A model generated the notes under the pieces. The model did not search any database. It was not told the DNA's origin and was given only the letters and a program-made list of their open reading frames with translations. From assembly GCF_000003815.2 (NCBI RefSeq), contig NC_049997.1, positions 411,096-475,095 on the forward strand: a stretch of 64,000 nucleotides of DNA, given 5' to 3'. The translations under genes were made by a program, and so were the position numbers. Shown here piece after piece: positions 13,001 to 26,000 of this stretch. Origin of the DNA: Branchiostoma floridae (Eukaryota > Chordata > Leptocardii > Amphioxiformes > Branchiostomatidae). Position 1 is the stretch's first letter. Every line of letters starts with the position of its first letter.

Positions 13001-14094
13001 TGGAAACCATGTATGAGTGTATCTCTTATGATGCTTTATTTGCATGTTGGTGCTAACTAAGATTACTATATTGGCATTTATTCTATTCAGGCTCAGCAAG
13101 ATATGTTTGATGAATTTAACACGCATGTTTGACATTTCAAGTCATACCTGATTTCATGATTGCCAGAAGCCTAATGGTAGCAAAGATAATTCTGCCGCTG
13201 AATTCTATATCTACCTTAGCTTTAAATCTTGTTATTTTAAGTTTAAGTTTACTTATTTTATGCTTATTCAATGACACATGAGACTGAAATGTCTACATTT
13301 TTAAGCGGTCACAATTCAAGTTAGAAGTTGCATTTATAATCCAAGTTTACACTGCTATATGTGCTATGGAACCATATGGGCTTTGCGAATTTATGAAACG
13401 GACTTTTTAGTGTACAAATGCGCCGTCTACGTAAATGCCTAATAGTATCGAGGTGAACCGACTGCATCTCCATTAACCTTCGTACAACGTTGTTTAAAAG
13501 AAGTCCTGAAAACTCTATATGCGGACACATGTTTCTTCGACATTTTGTACCTTACTTTGTTAAAATAAGATATTTTCATTTTTTCTGTATCATAAGCCTT
13601 ACCACTTCAATTACCGTGGATGAATGAATGAATGAATGAATGAATAGATGCTTTATTTGATCATCATGATAAGATCATTATGAAAAGACAAAGTGTATAT
13701 GGCAGCCACAGGCTGAATTGCATACCTTTACACTTAAAATCATTGACTTAGGCAAATTACAGCTTTACGTTTAAACGGAGTAATGACGTTATTTGTATTC
13801 TTAAAATCAACACTAAATGCTACCCTAAAACAGATAGGTTTTAAACCGATAAGTTAGTTTACACATGCACAATGCTAGATGAGAAGTAGCTTACAACAGC
13901 TGACATATTCAATATACGGTGGCCATACAGAAGGTTGACCATGTAGGGAATAGGACTATTCTTGTACCGATTTGTCCTTGTTTTAATTGTGGTTGATGTT
14001 TGTTTCTAGTGCTCCTATTACTGATGTCACCGCGTGCAGGTGTGGTCTTTAACTCAACAAAACTGTATACCTGCATGTCGCAAACTGTGGTCTG
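13001..14094. other. Spacer 3' of the laccase gene
   Basis: Holds an (AATG)n microsatellite at about 13619-13645 and a minus-strand AATAAA (complement of 13652-13657), a possible laccase polyadenylation signal about 440 bases past the stop. Nothing else was recognised. Confidence 0.45.
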
Positions 14095-17000
14095 CTATTT
14101 TGAGGTCGCGCTTTTCTTGCTACATTCGTAACAGATGATGCCGACTCCAAGTCCAACTATGAATCCAACTGCAGCGCCAATACCACCTCCTGAAAGAACA
14201 TGGGGATATTTTTGATCTCATTGTTGCTTTTATTCTTCTCTCTAAATGTAATATATAAACGTGTCGGAAGATCAAAGAACAAGCAACCAGATAACCACAT
14301 GAATAGTACATTTTTTCGCCATGAGGTTAGAGTATTATATCATTCACAAAGGACAGACTTCGCGTAAGATGTCAGTCTGAGGATGACAGAAACTTTACAC
14401 ACCCATTCTACTAGAGCGGCGAGCTTGCTGAAGGATATAACGCCAATCATTCTACAGTTTTTCCTATTATGGAGTCGAGGGTTATTCAAATCTGATATAT
14501 GTTGCAGCGATGTACACTCGTTCTCATTGAAATGTCGAAAATTGCATTTTTTGGGGTCGAAGATTAAGTCGGCTTTATTTTCAGTGAAAACTACCTGGTT
14601 GTTTAGGAAAATTCCTCTTTTAACCATAACCAGAAAATGGCAACTTATTATTTTCGGTCCCATTGGTAATGCATTACAGGGCATGTAACAAACGTTACCG
14701 GTAACGTTTGTTACAACAGTAGACTTAACCCTGTTTTCTTCGAAATAACTCACCTTATTGACTACATCATTGAGGTATAAGTGGACGTCCCTAGGAACAT
14801 TTAGAAAGTGGGAAGCATTTTTACACCAGGTCAAATAGAAAGCTTAGAGAGCATCGAACAATGGTAATGTTTGATACAGTCATTTCTGTACAACATTTTG
14901 TTAAGCAAGGTGGGATGTAAATGACCGTCAACAACCCTTTCTTGTTTCTTTAGAAAGCCAGAAAAACAGTACAGCGTCACAAAAACGGCCATTTCTAGTC
15001 TTATACGTGGACAATGTAACCGTGGCAACCATAGTACTCATGGTGGTAACGTTTGTTACAGAATCTGGCGACAGACATAAACCACCTCACACAGCCTCCA
15101 AGATCAGTGACAGTAGCGATCTAACGTGATCGGTCAGAGGGCCTAGTTAGCTGGTTTCACCTACCGAACAATCATTCTTGGAACTGAATTTTTACATTTT
15201 TGGCTACTATTTGAATTCTTCGTTTCTTCTCAGGCGACAGCCATTTTTGGGGGGCGAAATTCCACCCGTGGCTATAATAATCTTCTAAGCCATTAACCAA
15301 TACGAATGTTGTTGTGCATCTTTTGTAAAACATTACAGGGGTTGAGGAAAATGAAGGAACCAGTAATTTGCTCCATATTAAGGCGTAATTAAAGTCAGGC
15401 GACAGCATTTCGACATTTAAATGAGAACGAGCCTGTAGTGTTATTTACTGGGACCTTAACGTTACATTCCGTGTTAGTAGAGACTCAATACCTGCCATTG
15501 GTTCATCACTCAACAGTAAATATGACAGCACCCACCTGCCGCGACAGATAAGGTGTGGGTCCAAGACGTGCTGTAGCCCTTCTTTGCTCTTTCGAACTCC
15601 GCTGAGGACCAATGGAATTCCCCACAGGTGGGGAATCCCGGGGGTGGGGGGTTCATCTGTCCCTGTGTCCCCTCCCTGATCATCATGGCCATCCCCTCCA
15701 CCTGATGGATCTCTATGTGACAGTGGACAAACCACCAGCCTGCATCACGGCAAAGATCATTAGCATTGTATACAATTTTGTAAAAAGATTTTGCGTGTTT
15801 TAAACAATAAGTGCGATTTTTTTCTTAGACAGTAAAGCTAAGGGCACAACCCGCCGGACGTGGAAATACATGCTGCCTACGTGTCAAAACGTGGGCAATC
15901 TTTTGGGATCCGTAAGTGGTAACTACTGCCTCCGTATTTTGAACTCGTCGGGAATCCGACGGATTGGAGCACGCAGACACGCCGTAAAATTTTACGTGCA
16001 GGCAAAACTTGTGTTGCCGTACGCGTGTTGACGTACTCCCTCCCTGCTCTTGCCATTCTTTCCCCATATTTTCATTCCCCATACGTGGCGGACATGGCCT
16101 GCCAAGAAAACGTACGGACAAAAAGGACGTACGGTGGGTTGTGCCCTTAGCTTTCTACTCTGCAGAAAGAGTTATCAAGCTTAAGTTGCAATATAGAAAT
16201 GATAAAGAATGACACTGAAAAAGACGCTAAGCATTTCCTTCCGTCTAGAATTGGTCATTCTCCACAAATTACTCGGACTCCAGGAAGAATAGTGACATAT
16301 CAGTCACTAATGGAGATCTGTATTACCAAACCAAACCAAACCGAACCAAACCAAACCAATGATGTGTACAACTAACCCACCTGGGTTATCCGCCGTAAAT
16401 CTGATGACCACGTACCCTCCCACAGGCACGATCACCGTGTCCTTCATCGGCGGGTCCCGTAGGTTCAGTCCCGGCTTGTTCCCGCCCTCCCACGACTGGT
16501 CCGCCCATCGCTTTGCGTTACACCTTTCTGACGTGCCACAGTCGATGTCAGGGTTCTGGCTACTGTAGCGACCATCGCTGCTGTTGTACTCCGGGAATCC
16601 CATATCTAACACGTAGAAGTGGTGTCCGTGGATGTGAACAGGGTGGGCTGTACCGGCAAGACCTGCTCCTGCATATGAGAAGAAATCAGCATGCAGTCTT
16701 TAACTTTATATTTAACTTGCCCAACAGGTCCTGTTTTCCAAGGTTTTCCTATCGTCTAAACGAACACAACTGTCCACTTAAATAGCCATCGGAAGACATC
16801 TTAAATAGACATCGGAATGGTTGGGTCATGTTCTGCGGTTGTCGGATGACCGTATCCCCAAAGTTGCTCTACATTGGGCCCCTGAGGGAAAAAGAAAACG
16901 GGGACGTCCTAAAAGTACATGGAGACGTACTGTGGCTAAAGACCTAGCGGCCATTGGGATCCCCTGGGATGCTGCTCAGCCCCTAGCACAGAACAGACCC

Positions 17001-20000
17001 CAGTGGAGGAAACTTATCACAGTCTTATGTCCCACATGGGATGAAGAGGATAAGTAAGTAAGTAAGTAACAGGTCCTGTTGATCAACCTATCTGGCAGCA
17101 TTATGATCCGTACATTGAGCGGGATAGCATTTCCTTGAAAGTTACTGAGAGCAGATTTCATCAAGAACTAAGCTGATCTGTTATGTGAATAAGCATTAAG
17201 GCATACGCTTGTTGGTAAGCGCTTTATTTTGTGCACGGATATATGGTCTTAAGATTGTAACACAAAAATTAAGGCTTTTCACAAGATAACAGTAACGATA
17301 GATTTCAGAAAGGCGAGACGTTTAGGTGGTACACAATACCCATCTTCAGTGAGTGAGAAAGTAATATCTGTCAATCAACAGGTTTAAACCCAAAAAATCT
17401 GAAAACCGATCAAATGCAAATATAGTGATGAAGAAGTGTCACTGAAAAGTAAAGTAACATCGACTATCATAATTCCACCAGGTGCCATAATACCGCCACC
17501 TCAAAAACGTTAGTATAGAGGTCTTCCCAAGATTATCTTGAACAACGAATGTTAAATATCCTAAATGTAATACAATTCAGATGTTACTTGTTGAAAAAGA
17601 TCTTGAGAAGGCCTCTATAACAACGTTTTTTGAGGTGGCGGTATAATGGCACCTGGTGTAATTATGCGAATATATGTTAGATACCAGCCGAACCATTTCC
17701 GAAATCTATAAAAGTCGTTTGAGTAGCTGTTATTTTTCCTGTCTGAAAATGTAAAATTTAATGAACTTTTGTATGAGTAAGTATGCAAGAAGGCCTGGAA
17801 GCACGTTTCTTTATAATTAGTTAGGTTTTGTGTCATATCCTTCTCAAAAGACTGATAAACATTCGAGTTTACCTGAGCCCATGTTGTAGAGGACCATCTG
17901 CACGACGTTGCCAGGGGTGATGGTCACGTGATAGCTACAGTCACAATACTTCTCCCCGCCGCAAAGCTCGTCGGTACATGGCACCAGACCCTTGTCACCG
18001 GTGACCTAGAGGAACGGTGTAGGGAGAGAACACTGCACTGTGGTAATTATTAGGAGGTGGCATGTTAGTTTTCTAAGCAGTTGAAATGTGTACTTTGGCA
18101 AATTTTCGCCAGTTACTAACTTTTAGTTGTCGCATAAGAGGATGAAGACCTGTTTAAAACAATGACATTGGCATTGGCAAACACTTTCAGGTCTTCAACT
18201 ATGTTAATTTGCTGAAAAAAGTCCTGATTTAACTTCTCTTGACCTCAGTACGTAACCTATGAATTGATATTTTCCAATGGTGTCATTTTCCTCCAATAAT
18301 GACCAATTGTTCTGTTGTTCCTAACGCAAGTTGTGTCTTTTCACAAACCTGTGGGGGTGACGACGGCAGAACAAACCGATGACCATTGACGGATGACCTC
18401 TGGCCTGGGTTTATATCAGACCCAGCGAAGTGGAAATTGATGAAATGTTCCTCCCACTTGTCCCCAGACTCCGACAATGGGACGGACTGGTTATCAGGGG
18501 ACCGAAGCTCGCTGACCGGCAGGCACTCGATGTGCATTGACTGGTCTCCGTACTGCCTAATAGTGTTTGAAATAAAACAAGGTTACAACCATCCATGAAC
18601 AGAGACGGTGGGCGCAATAGACGTCCTGCAACGTATGATACACTGTGTTCTATCTGCATAACGTGACGTCATGACAGCATTGGATTGTTTCTTCGAAGAT
18701 GCTATTTCAAATGTTTTGTGCAAATGGGACGTCTTTCTAATATCTTTATTCCAAACCCAGCTCTGAAAAAGCAGGCGCCTATTTATTGATTTTTAGATAT
18801 AACAAAGTTGTAACTTTTAAGTAATTTCCATATAAAGATTTCTTATCTACCTGCCAAAAATCAAATGCTGCTTGATCCGAAGCAACATATGAAAGAAACT
18901 GTCCTCTAAAGAGGACGCTATCGGCATTGTGCTTGTGTTTGTATGTTTGATAGCATATTAGTGTTTTTACTTGAACGGACAATTGACGGTAGTATCTGTA
19001 TTGTATTTGTCTGTGTGTTTCTTTGCTTGAATTATACTACATGAAGGGACAGAAGACGGTGGTACCTGTATTGTCTTTCTGTGTGTGTGTTTCTTTACTT
19101 GAATTATACTATAGGGGTGCCTAAGCATTTGCACGAACCCTATGAGATTCGTGCGAACATATGTGATACGCACGAATCACTATGCGAAACCCAAGAACCA
19201 TATGAAAATTACACGAATTACTATGCGAAAACGCACGAACCTTATGTGATTTGCACGAACCTTATGCGAATGACGTAATATATAATTTCAATATCATGTG
19301 ACCCAGCAGTGGCCGGTCGGTTTCGCATAAGGCTCGTGCCAATCGCATCAGATTCGTGCGTTTTCACATAGTGATTCGTGCGTATCACATAATGTTCGTA
19401 CGAATCTCATAGGGTTCGTGCAAATGCTTAGGCATCCCTGTACTACCTGAAGGGACAGTTGACGACGACACAGGTGTCATTCGCTGTGCAGGTTTTCCGC
19501 TGGGAGGTCGGTTCAGCGTCTGGAGCTCCTTCATAATGTAGTATAGCCTCAGTATGGTGTTGTCTGTTTACCGGCTGAGAAAAGGTTTAATTTTTGTTAG
19601 CTTCCAGTAAAGAGGTATAGTCTATCGACTTTGACCAAAGCAGATCTCAAGGATTTTTACCCCACCCCATCCAGCACTGTAACCTAAAACAAGTTGTCGT
19701 ATGACCACCAACTTTTAGAATATACTACATAAGTGACTAATAAAATTGCTTTTGCGTCTTGGTGGCGTAATGTAACGTCTCATTTTTGTGGCTAGAAAGG
19801 TCCAAATAGCCTATTCTCATTCAATTAAAAAAAATTAAAGTATTTTCAAAAAGGGTGACTAACAAAATGTAAATGTCTGCTAAATTCCAGTTGTCAATAG
19901 CAACGACAACGACGACAGACGTCATAAAATGACATGTATTAAGCTAGCCGCCATTTTGTACTCACCAAAATATATTTCTAAAAGTGCATTTTTTACAACA

Positions 20001-23000
20001 AATAACTCCAAAACACGATGGCAATAGACAAGAAATGTTTTTGAATGTTTTTTTTAGGAAAATAGCAAATAATGACAAAATTTAAGGTAAAATAATCTAA
20101 TTTTACTAGAGGTATTGATATGGTCCGCTATATAGGATTTGACCTATCGCGACAAAGGTATTAGCACTATTGATAAGTGCATAGAACGTACTCACCATAT
20201 TGTCTGCATACAGTTCGATGGTGTCCGCACGGATCCAGTAGTTACCAGGAGTCTGGTCGGTTGTGATGTAAAAATCGTACCGCTCGCCTGTGTTAATGAT
20301 GAACGACTCCGCTGTCTGCTCAACGATCCTGGTATTGAAGAATTATATGCGGTGACACTAAAAGAGTTTTAAAAAGGTACTAAACAAAACAACTCTACGC
20401 AATTCGACTACATGTGATACAGTAAGAAAATCATGGTTATTTATAGAGCAATTGCACCAGAAACAACTTAATCATGTATATTCTGATTATGCAGGAAGAC
20501 AGTACCATGACATCTGTCATGCATACAAACGAACAAACGCAGAATTCCAAATCACAAGAAAAATGTAGGACTATACCATTTTCCGATTGATTACAACCTA
20601 TCAAATTATTCTTTCAAAAGGTATCATATGAAATATCCAACTATTCTCGAATGATTAGCAAGAAAAGAGGAGAAATAAATGATAGGGGACGGATACAGAC
20701 ATACAGATAACGATAGAGCCACTAGCATAACTCATGCGTCACTAAGTCAAACGGTTAAAACATAGATGTTTGCAGATAGTTAATATAAAGACTTAAAAGA
20801 AAAGGGATAATTGGTAGCAAAGAAGGTTTCCTAGCTTTCCCAGGTTTCAAATTATTGTTATGCTTTAGTCAGTAGGCAGATTAAGTAGATAACTGTCATT
20901 CAATGAAACATAAATACAATCAGTCTTAAAAACATGTTTCAAAAGGGGCATATACTGATGACAATTTCTGAGCTACGTTTTACCTACCTGTCTCCATCCG
21001 TGGCGATCAAGGTCAACTCGTGCTGGTCCACGGACACCCGGAAGGGAAACATCATGGCGGCGCTGATGACCCGGAAGCGATACGTCATGTTCCCCTCCAC
21101 ACTGAACTTTTCCAGAGGCACGAACCTATTCTCCGCATTGTCGTTGTCGTCATAGCTACGACCTGACAACATCGTGACGTAAATCACAGATACATGGTTC
21201 TTTCAATGCAAGTCAAATTTGAAGAATTACGTAACACAGAATAAAATTAGTAACTAAATCTAAAGAACTAATAGAATGAATTCATGTAAATGAAAATAAG
21301 TATAGAAAAAAAAATTATGCCTGTAGAACAGTTCCTGACATACCTGCGAGATTTGGAGAATTCTTGTCAAACTATACTATTAGGCTCGCCCTTAATGCGT
21401 TGCCAAAAAATAAACTTAACAAATCTGACCGTTCAACTGATAAGCAGTCTTTTGGGGGCGAATAACAGGCAGAAAATGACAAATACCCCAACTTGTCACT
21501 TTGATTTTAAAAACACACCAGAATTCACATCCATGTCTATCATTCCTAACAGAAAATTGAACCTTCAAAGCAACTAAAAGAATTCAAACAGAGAAATCAT
21601 GCATAGCCCCTATGTATTTAGCTTGAGGTCCATGTTCAAGGTTCTTTACGGGCCTTACATTTTGAATTACAACAACAAATTCATCATAACGGCATATGCG
21701 CACTAGAAATCAGGAACTGGCTTATCACCTTTTCCGTTGATGAGGCCTGAGGTAAAATGGACCGGTCCCAGGTCCGTGCCGTCAGCCTGTGTTAGTCTCT
21801 TCCTACACGTATTGGTGTCTCCATAGCCGTGAGAAAACCTGCGGAAACAAATACAACCCGGGTGAGGAGGCAGGCATGTAGCTTCGTAGATGACGTTTAA
21901 GCACTTTAGTTTAAAAGGTTTTGGAATGTTCTTAAGTAATCGGGCTCAGTAAACTAACAATGAATGCTACAATCATCATATTTCTAAACCAGGGTCCGGC
22001 CAAGCAGTTGTTAGGAACGAAACGTAAAATATAAGAAACATGGTTTAAAAGTTGGTGTCCTTTATGTTTTAATCAAACGCTAGTTTTAGAATATAATCGG
22101 CTTAACAATATATCAAAGATATTTAGTGTTTTACATTACTTCACCAACAGAGATGTTCTATCTTAAGAAAAAAATCGCTATTCACACGCGCCGCCTCGCC
22201 AGTGCACCACTCAAACTGATATGCAAATCGTGAACTCAAACCATTTTAACTTAACTTAAATGTCCGACGACAATAATTTTTGGCCATCATGAGACTATTT
22301 TCTCTATTTTGTTAGTCACCTGGTTGCCTCCCACTCCACACGCAGGTACGTGTCCAGTGAGTCCTCTCTCTGCCAGTCGTGCAGCAGCATCAGAAACTCC
22401 TGATGAAATACTGGCAGGGGCGGCTGAGAGGATTAAAGAAAACATTGTTGGCATCTATCAGAGAACAATCACAGGCAGACAGTTACTCGCCGTCTGTCTG
22501 ACCTGCACACAACTTTTTAAGGTGAATGAGGGTTTAACAATTCCTTCTCCACTCTCTCGTCTACTGTCACACTACGTCCCATAGGGACAAGAACTACATG
22601 TCACATGTAAGAACGCCCCAGCATATGCATGTTTGTTGTTTGAAATTTCCGTCTCCTAGGAGGGCACAAGATAAATGATACGGCAGGATTCGAACTCAGG
22701 ACCTCTTGGGTCTGAGCCCAATTCGCTGCCGATTGCGCCACTCAAGATCTCACCTAAGAAAACATTATATTATAGGAGTGAGTACGATTTAAGAGTTGGA
22801 CACAGGGTAAACTTGTTGGTAATGTATTCCAAGACGCTTTGAAAATATGAAGGGGATCACACAAGTACACTAACCCTATCGCTAACGCAAAGATACACAC
22901 CGTCCTATAAATAAAAACCGTGGCCTAGATAGGGTTAAGGTTCGTTCCTTGGAATAAGATTATACCATGAACCTCCTTGGTCTATCCATTGCGTGCCATT

Positions 23001-26000
23001 GGTGTCCCTAAGGTGCCTTTTTAATCTGTTTTTTATGTAACAGACATTGTAATTCATTCTATTGTGTTTGGCACTCATAGACAAAGACATTAATTGACAG
23101 TATCAATGCTCTATCTATGAATACGTAGAAATTGTTTATGTCAAAAGGCTTCGACTCCAATCTGATTATTTCAAAGTCACTGATCCCAGACATGAAGAAA
23201 AATGACGTCTTAATGTCTATATCAATATCATTCAACCATTTACGTTCCAACCACAGACACGTGAGATCGCGTGACGTAATCGACAGCGCGTTGGGCTCAC
23301 AACCAAGAAGTTCCAAGTTCGAATCCTGTCGTGTCACCGATCTCGTACTCTTGGGAAAAGCACTTTACTTTACTTTTACTGTCACTTTCACCATAAGCTG
23401 CCACTCACTGCAATAAGCATATATCTGTTAACTGTCAATGTATGTTAGCGCGCTCCATCCATTTAAGTGAATTAGCATGCTTTGTTCACACCGTGATCTT
23501 TTAAACCTAGTCAGGGTTTGCGTCTTTGAACTCCGATTCCGAACCTAGATGATGAACTTTATTTGTCATTTAAATACAAATAAACTTTGTTTTTTAATCA
23601 TTTACTATTTATCGTAATATTTGTAATTGAAATGTTGCTTAGGACACGTTTTTGTAGACTAGTTTATTCATTAGTTTCACAAATACAGAAATGACACGAC
23701 ATAAAAGCAATCATGCAGCCAAGGCAGTCTTCAATGGTACAGAGCGTCTTTAGAGCACAGTTTAGTCGTAAACTATAGTGCGTTTGTAGTGTTCAAAAAT
23801 AAAGGGACTGGGCTAGTAAGGTACCGCTTAGTACCAGCTGGCAGTTTGTGGAGACAACTATGCCTGAGCTGCGTGCATGATGTATGGCTGGTTACGAGCT
23901 GGGGACAGCTAAGGGGCATATCCTGCAGATTTGAAGACAGAAAGGGCAAAGTCCTTGCACAGGGACAGTCTGTGTTCTGTTAGGAGCCCCCCTCCCCCTC
24001 CCCCTCCCCTAAAGTTGTAAAACGCTTGGGGATGGCACCTAGCTTTCGACGACCGTTCATGCACATCAAGGAAAGCAAAGATATGCACATACTGGTTACA
24101 TTACCGCAATACTTCAAAGGTAAAAACATATCTTCAATGCCTTTAAGATGGGTATTAACAGCCACCGTAAAGCCGGCTTTACAATTCATGCGGACGCCGG
24201 CCGAATTTGTAGCTCGGTCAGAGCTCGCCGAATGTCAACATCGCCCGAGTATCGGCTGTATTTTTCGCTGAAAATCTGCCCCCTTTACAAATGGACGGAG
24301 CCCGTCCGACGTCCGTCCAACACAACTGATTATAATTTGTTAATGAGATTGTACTTTGTCTTGAAGATGGACGAAGTCAGAACTGAATAACCTTGTAAAA
24401 AGCCAATATTTGTGTCAAATTTAATTTCTGAGTTGCGGGATAAATGCAGGACATGAGTAGAGTGGACGGGCACACTAAAAACAATAATATCAACAGGAAT
24501 GTTGTGATACACCAATCCGAAAACTACCACAAGAGCCATAAAGTGAACAGACCAGTCTTATTCAACATAATACAATAATTTTGACGTTGCGGAAATCGGG
24601 CGAACCTCGGGCAAACCTTGGTCGAACCTCGAGCGAAGGCCGGCAAAGGCTCGTTCGAGTTTCAGACTGGAAACCTTCAGACATGAAGAATATATGATCT
24701 CACACATCCAAACCTATAGCAAAAAAAATAAATAGGAAGTGCTGTCTTCGTGTCCAATTCCCTTACATTATAAGAGGTACGCAGCTTTCTTAGAAAAGTT
24801 CATACAGTAGTCTTTATTTATCTTATATTTCGGAACAAACTGTTTACTAAAGATGAAAGCCCAAAACAAAGACACGTATTCAACACAGGTGTCAAATTGA
24901 TTAGGTGATAGTTAAAATTCTGCCGGAGCCCTCCCAAGCTCCCAGCGACACCAGCACAACGCTCGCCCAAAGCACGCCAAACACGTTAAAAGTCCGACGG
25001 AATATCGTCCGGTTATTGCAGGAAGCCCGAACGAGTCTGGCGCGAGGCAGAAGACTCCGGGCAAACTCCGACCGAAAAAGAGAGAGTCAAAAACCGTCAA
25101 AATATCGGCCGAGGCCCGCATAATCGCCAAAACGCCGGTCATACTCCGGCCGAAAATGTCCATTTGGAGCTCGCCAACAACTCGGCCGAGCTAAATTCTT
25201 GATTTGTAAAGGGGGCTTAATCACAACCTTTGACGAAGTGTCGTTCTCCAGTACTATAAGCGCCCCGTACAGTCCGTCCGTTCTGAAGGTGCCCAGGTGG
25301 GCGTGCCACCAGTGGGTACCCCCTTCAGACGCAGTGAACCTGGGGGGTGGGGACAAAAGCATTGGTCTATTCTAATTAAAACGTAAGTTTTGATATTACA
25401 CGAAATGTACAGAAGGGTTATTTCCTGTTAGTTACTGGTCAATGGTATCCACTCACACATGTGGGGTCCTCTTGTTTGTTTGAAATACGCCCCTGTGAAT
25501 AAAGTTCTCGTCCAGATTGATACAAAGTAATGGTTAATGTTAATAACACATATGTAAGCTTTTATCCTGGTCGACATCAACTGCTGGTTAACTGGTGGTT
25601 TCATTTGGTGGACCAGGCGTTATCACACTATTAACCCTTAACCATTTACACACATACCTATAAGTAAAGCTTTTCCCAGGACTCATATAGGACTCTGTGA
25701 CACGCTGCCCACCCCGTCCATCCCGTGTGTTTGTGTGTGTGCTTGTGTGTACGCACCTGTAAGTAAAGCTCTCCCCAGGACTGATAGGACACTGTGACAC
25801 GCTGCCCACCCCGTCCATCCAGGGTGTGTTGTGCTGGGTGATACCATGCCAGTGGATCGCCACGCCTTCCTGTATCAGTTTGTTCGTCACAGTAACAGCG
25901 ACCTGGGTGGGAAGGGAACAAGATAAAAACCCGTCTTAGGGTTAGGCTCGTCCCTGAGGGCGTTTGGTGACTGGCACTGAGTGTGTTTGGTGAGTATTGT

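Noticed and set aside
14340-14834. 164-codon minus-strand frame in a laccase intron
   Set aside because: No motif was recognised and repeat-like palindromes border it. Not called as a gene, though mentioned with the palindrome.
16821-17057. Independent small gene for a basic GKRKRGRPK protein
   Set aside because: Matches the end of LINE ORF2 proteins and abuts a (TAAG)n tail, so it is a retrotransposon remnant.
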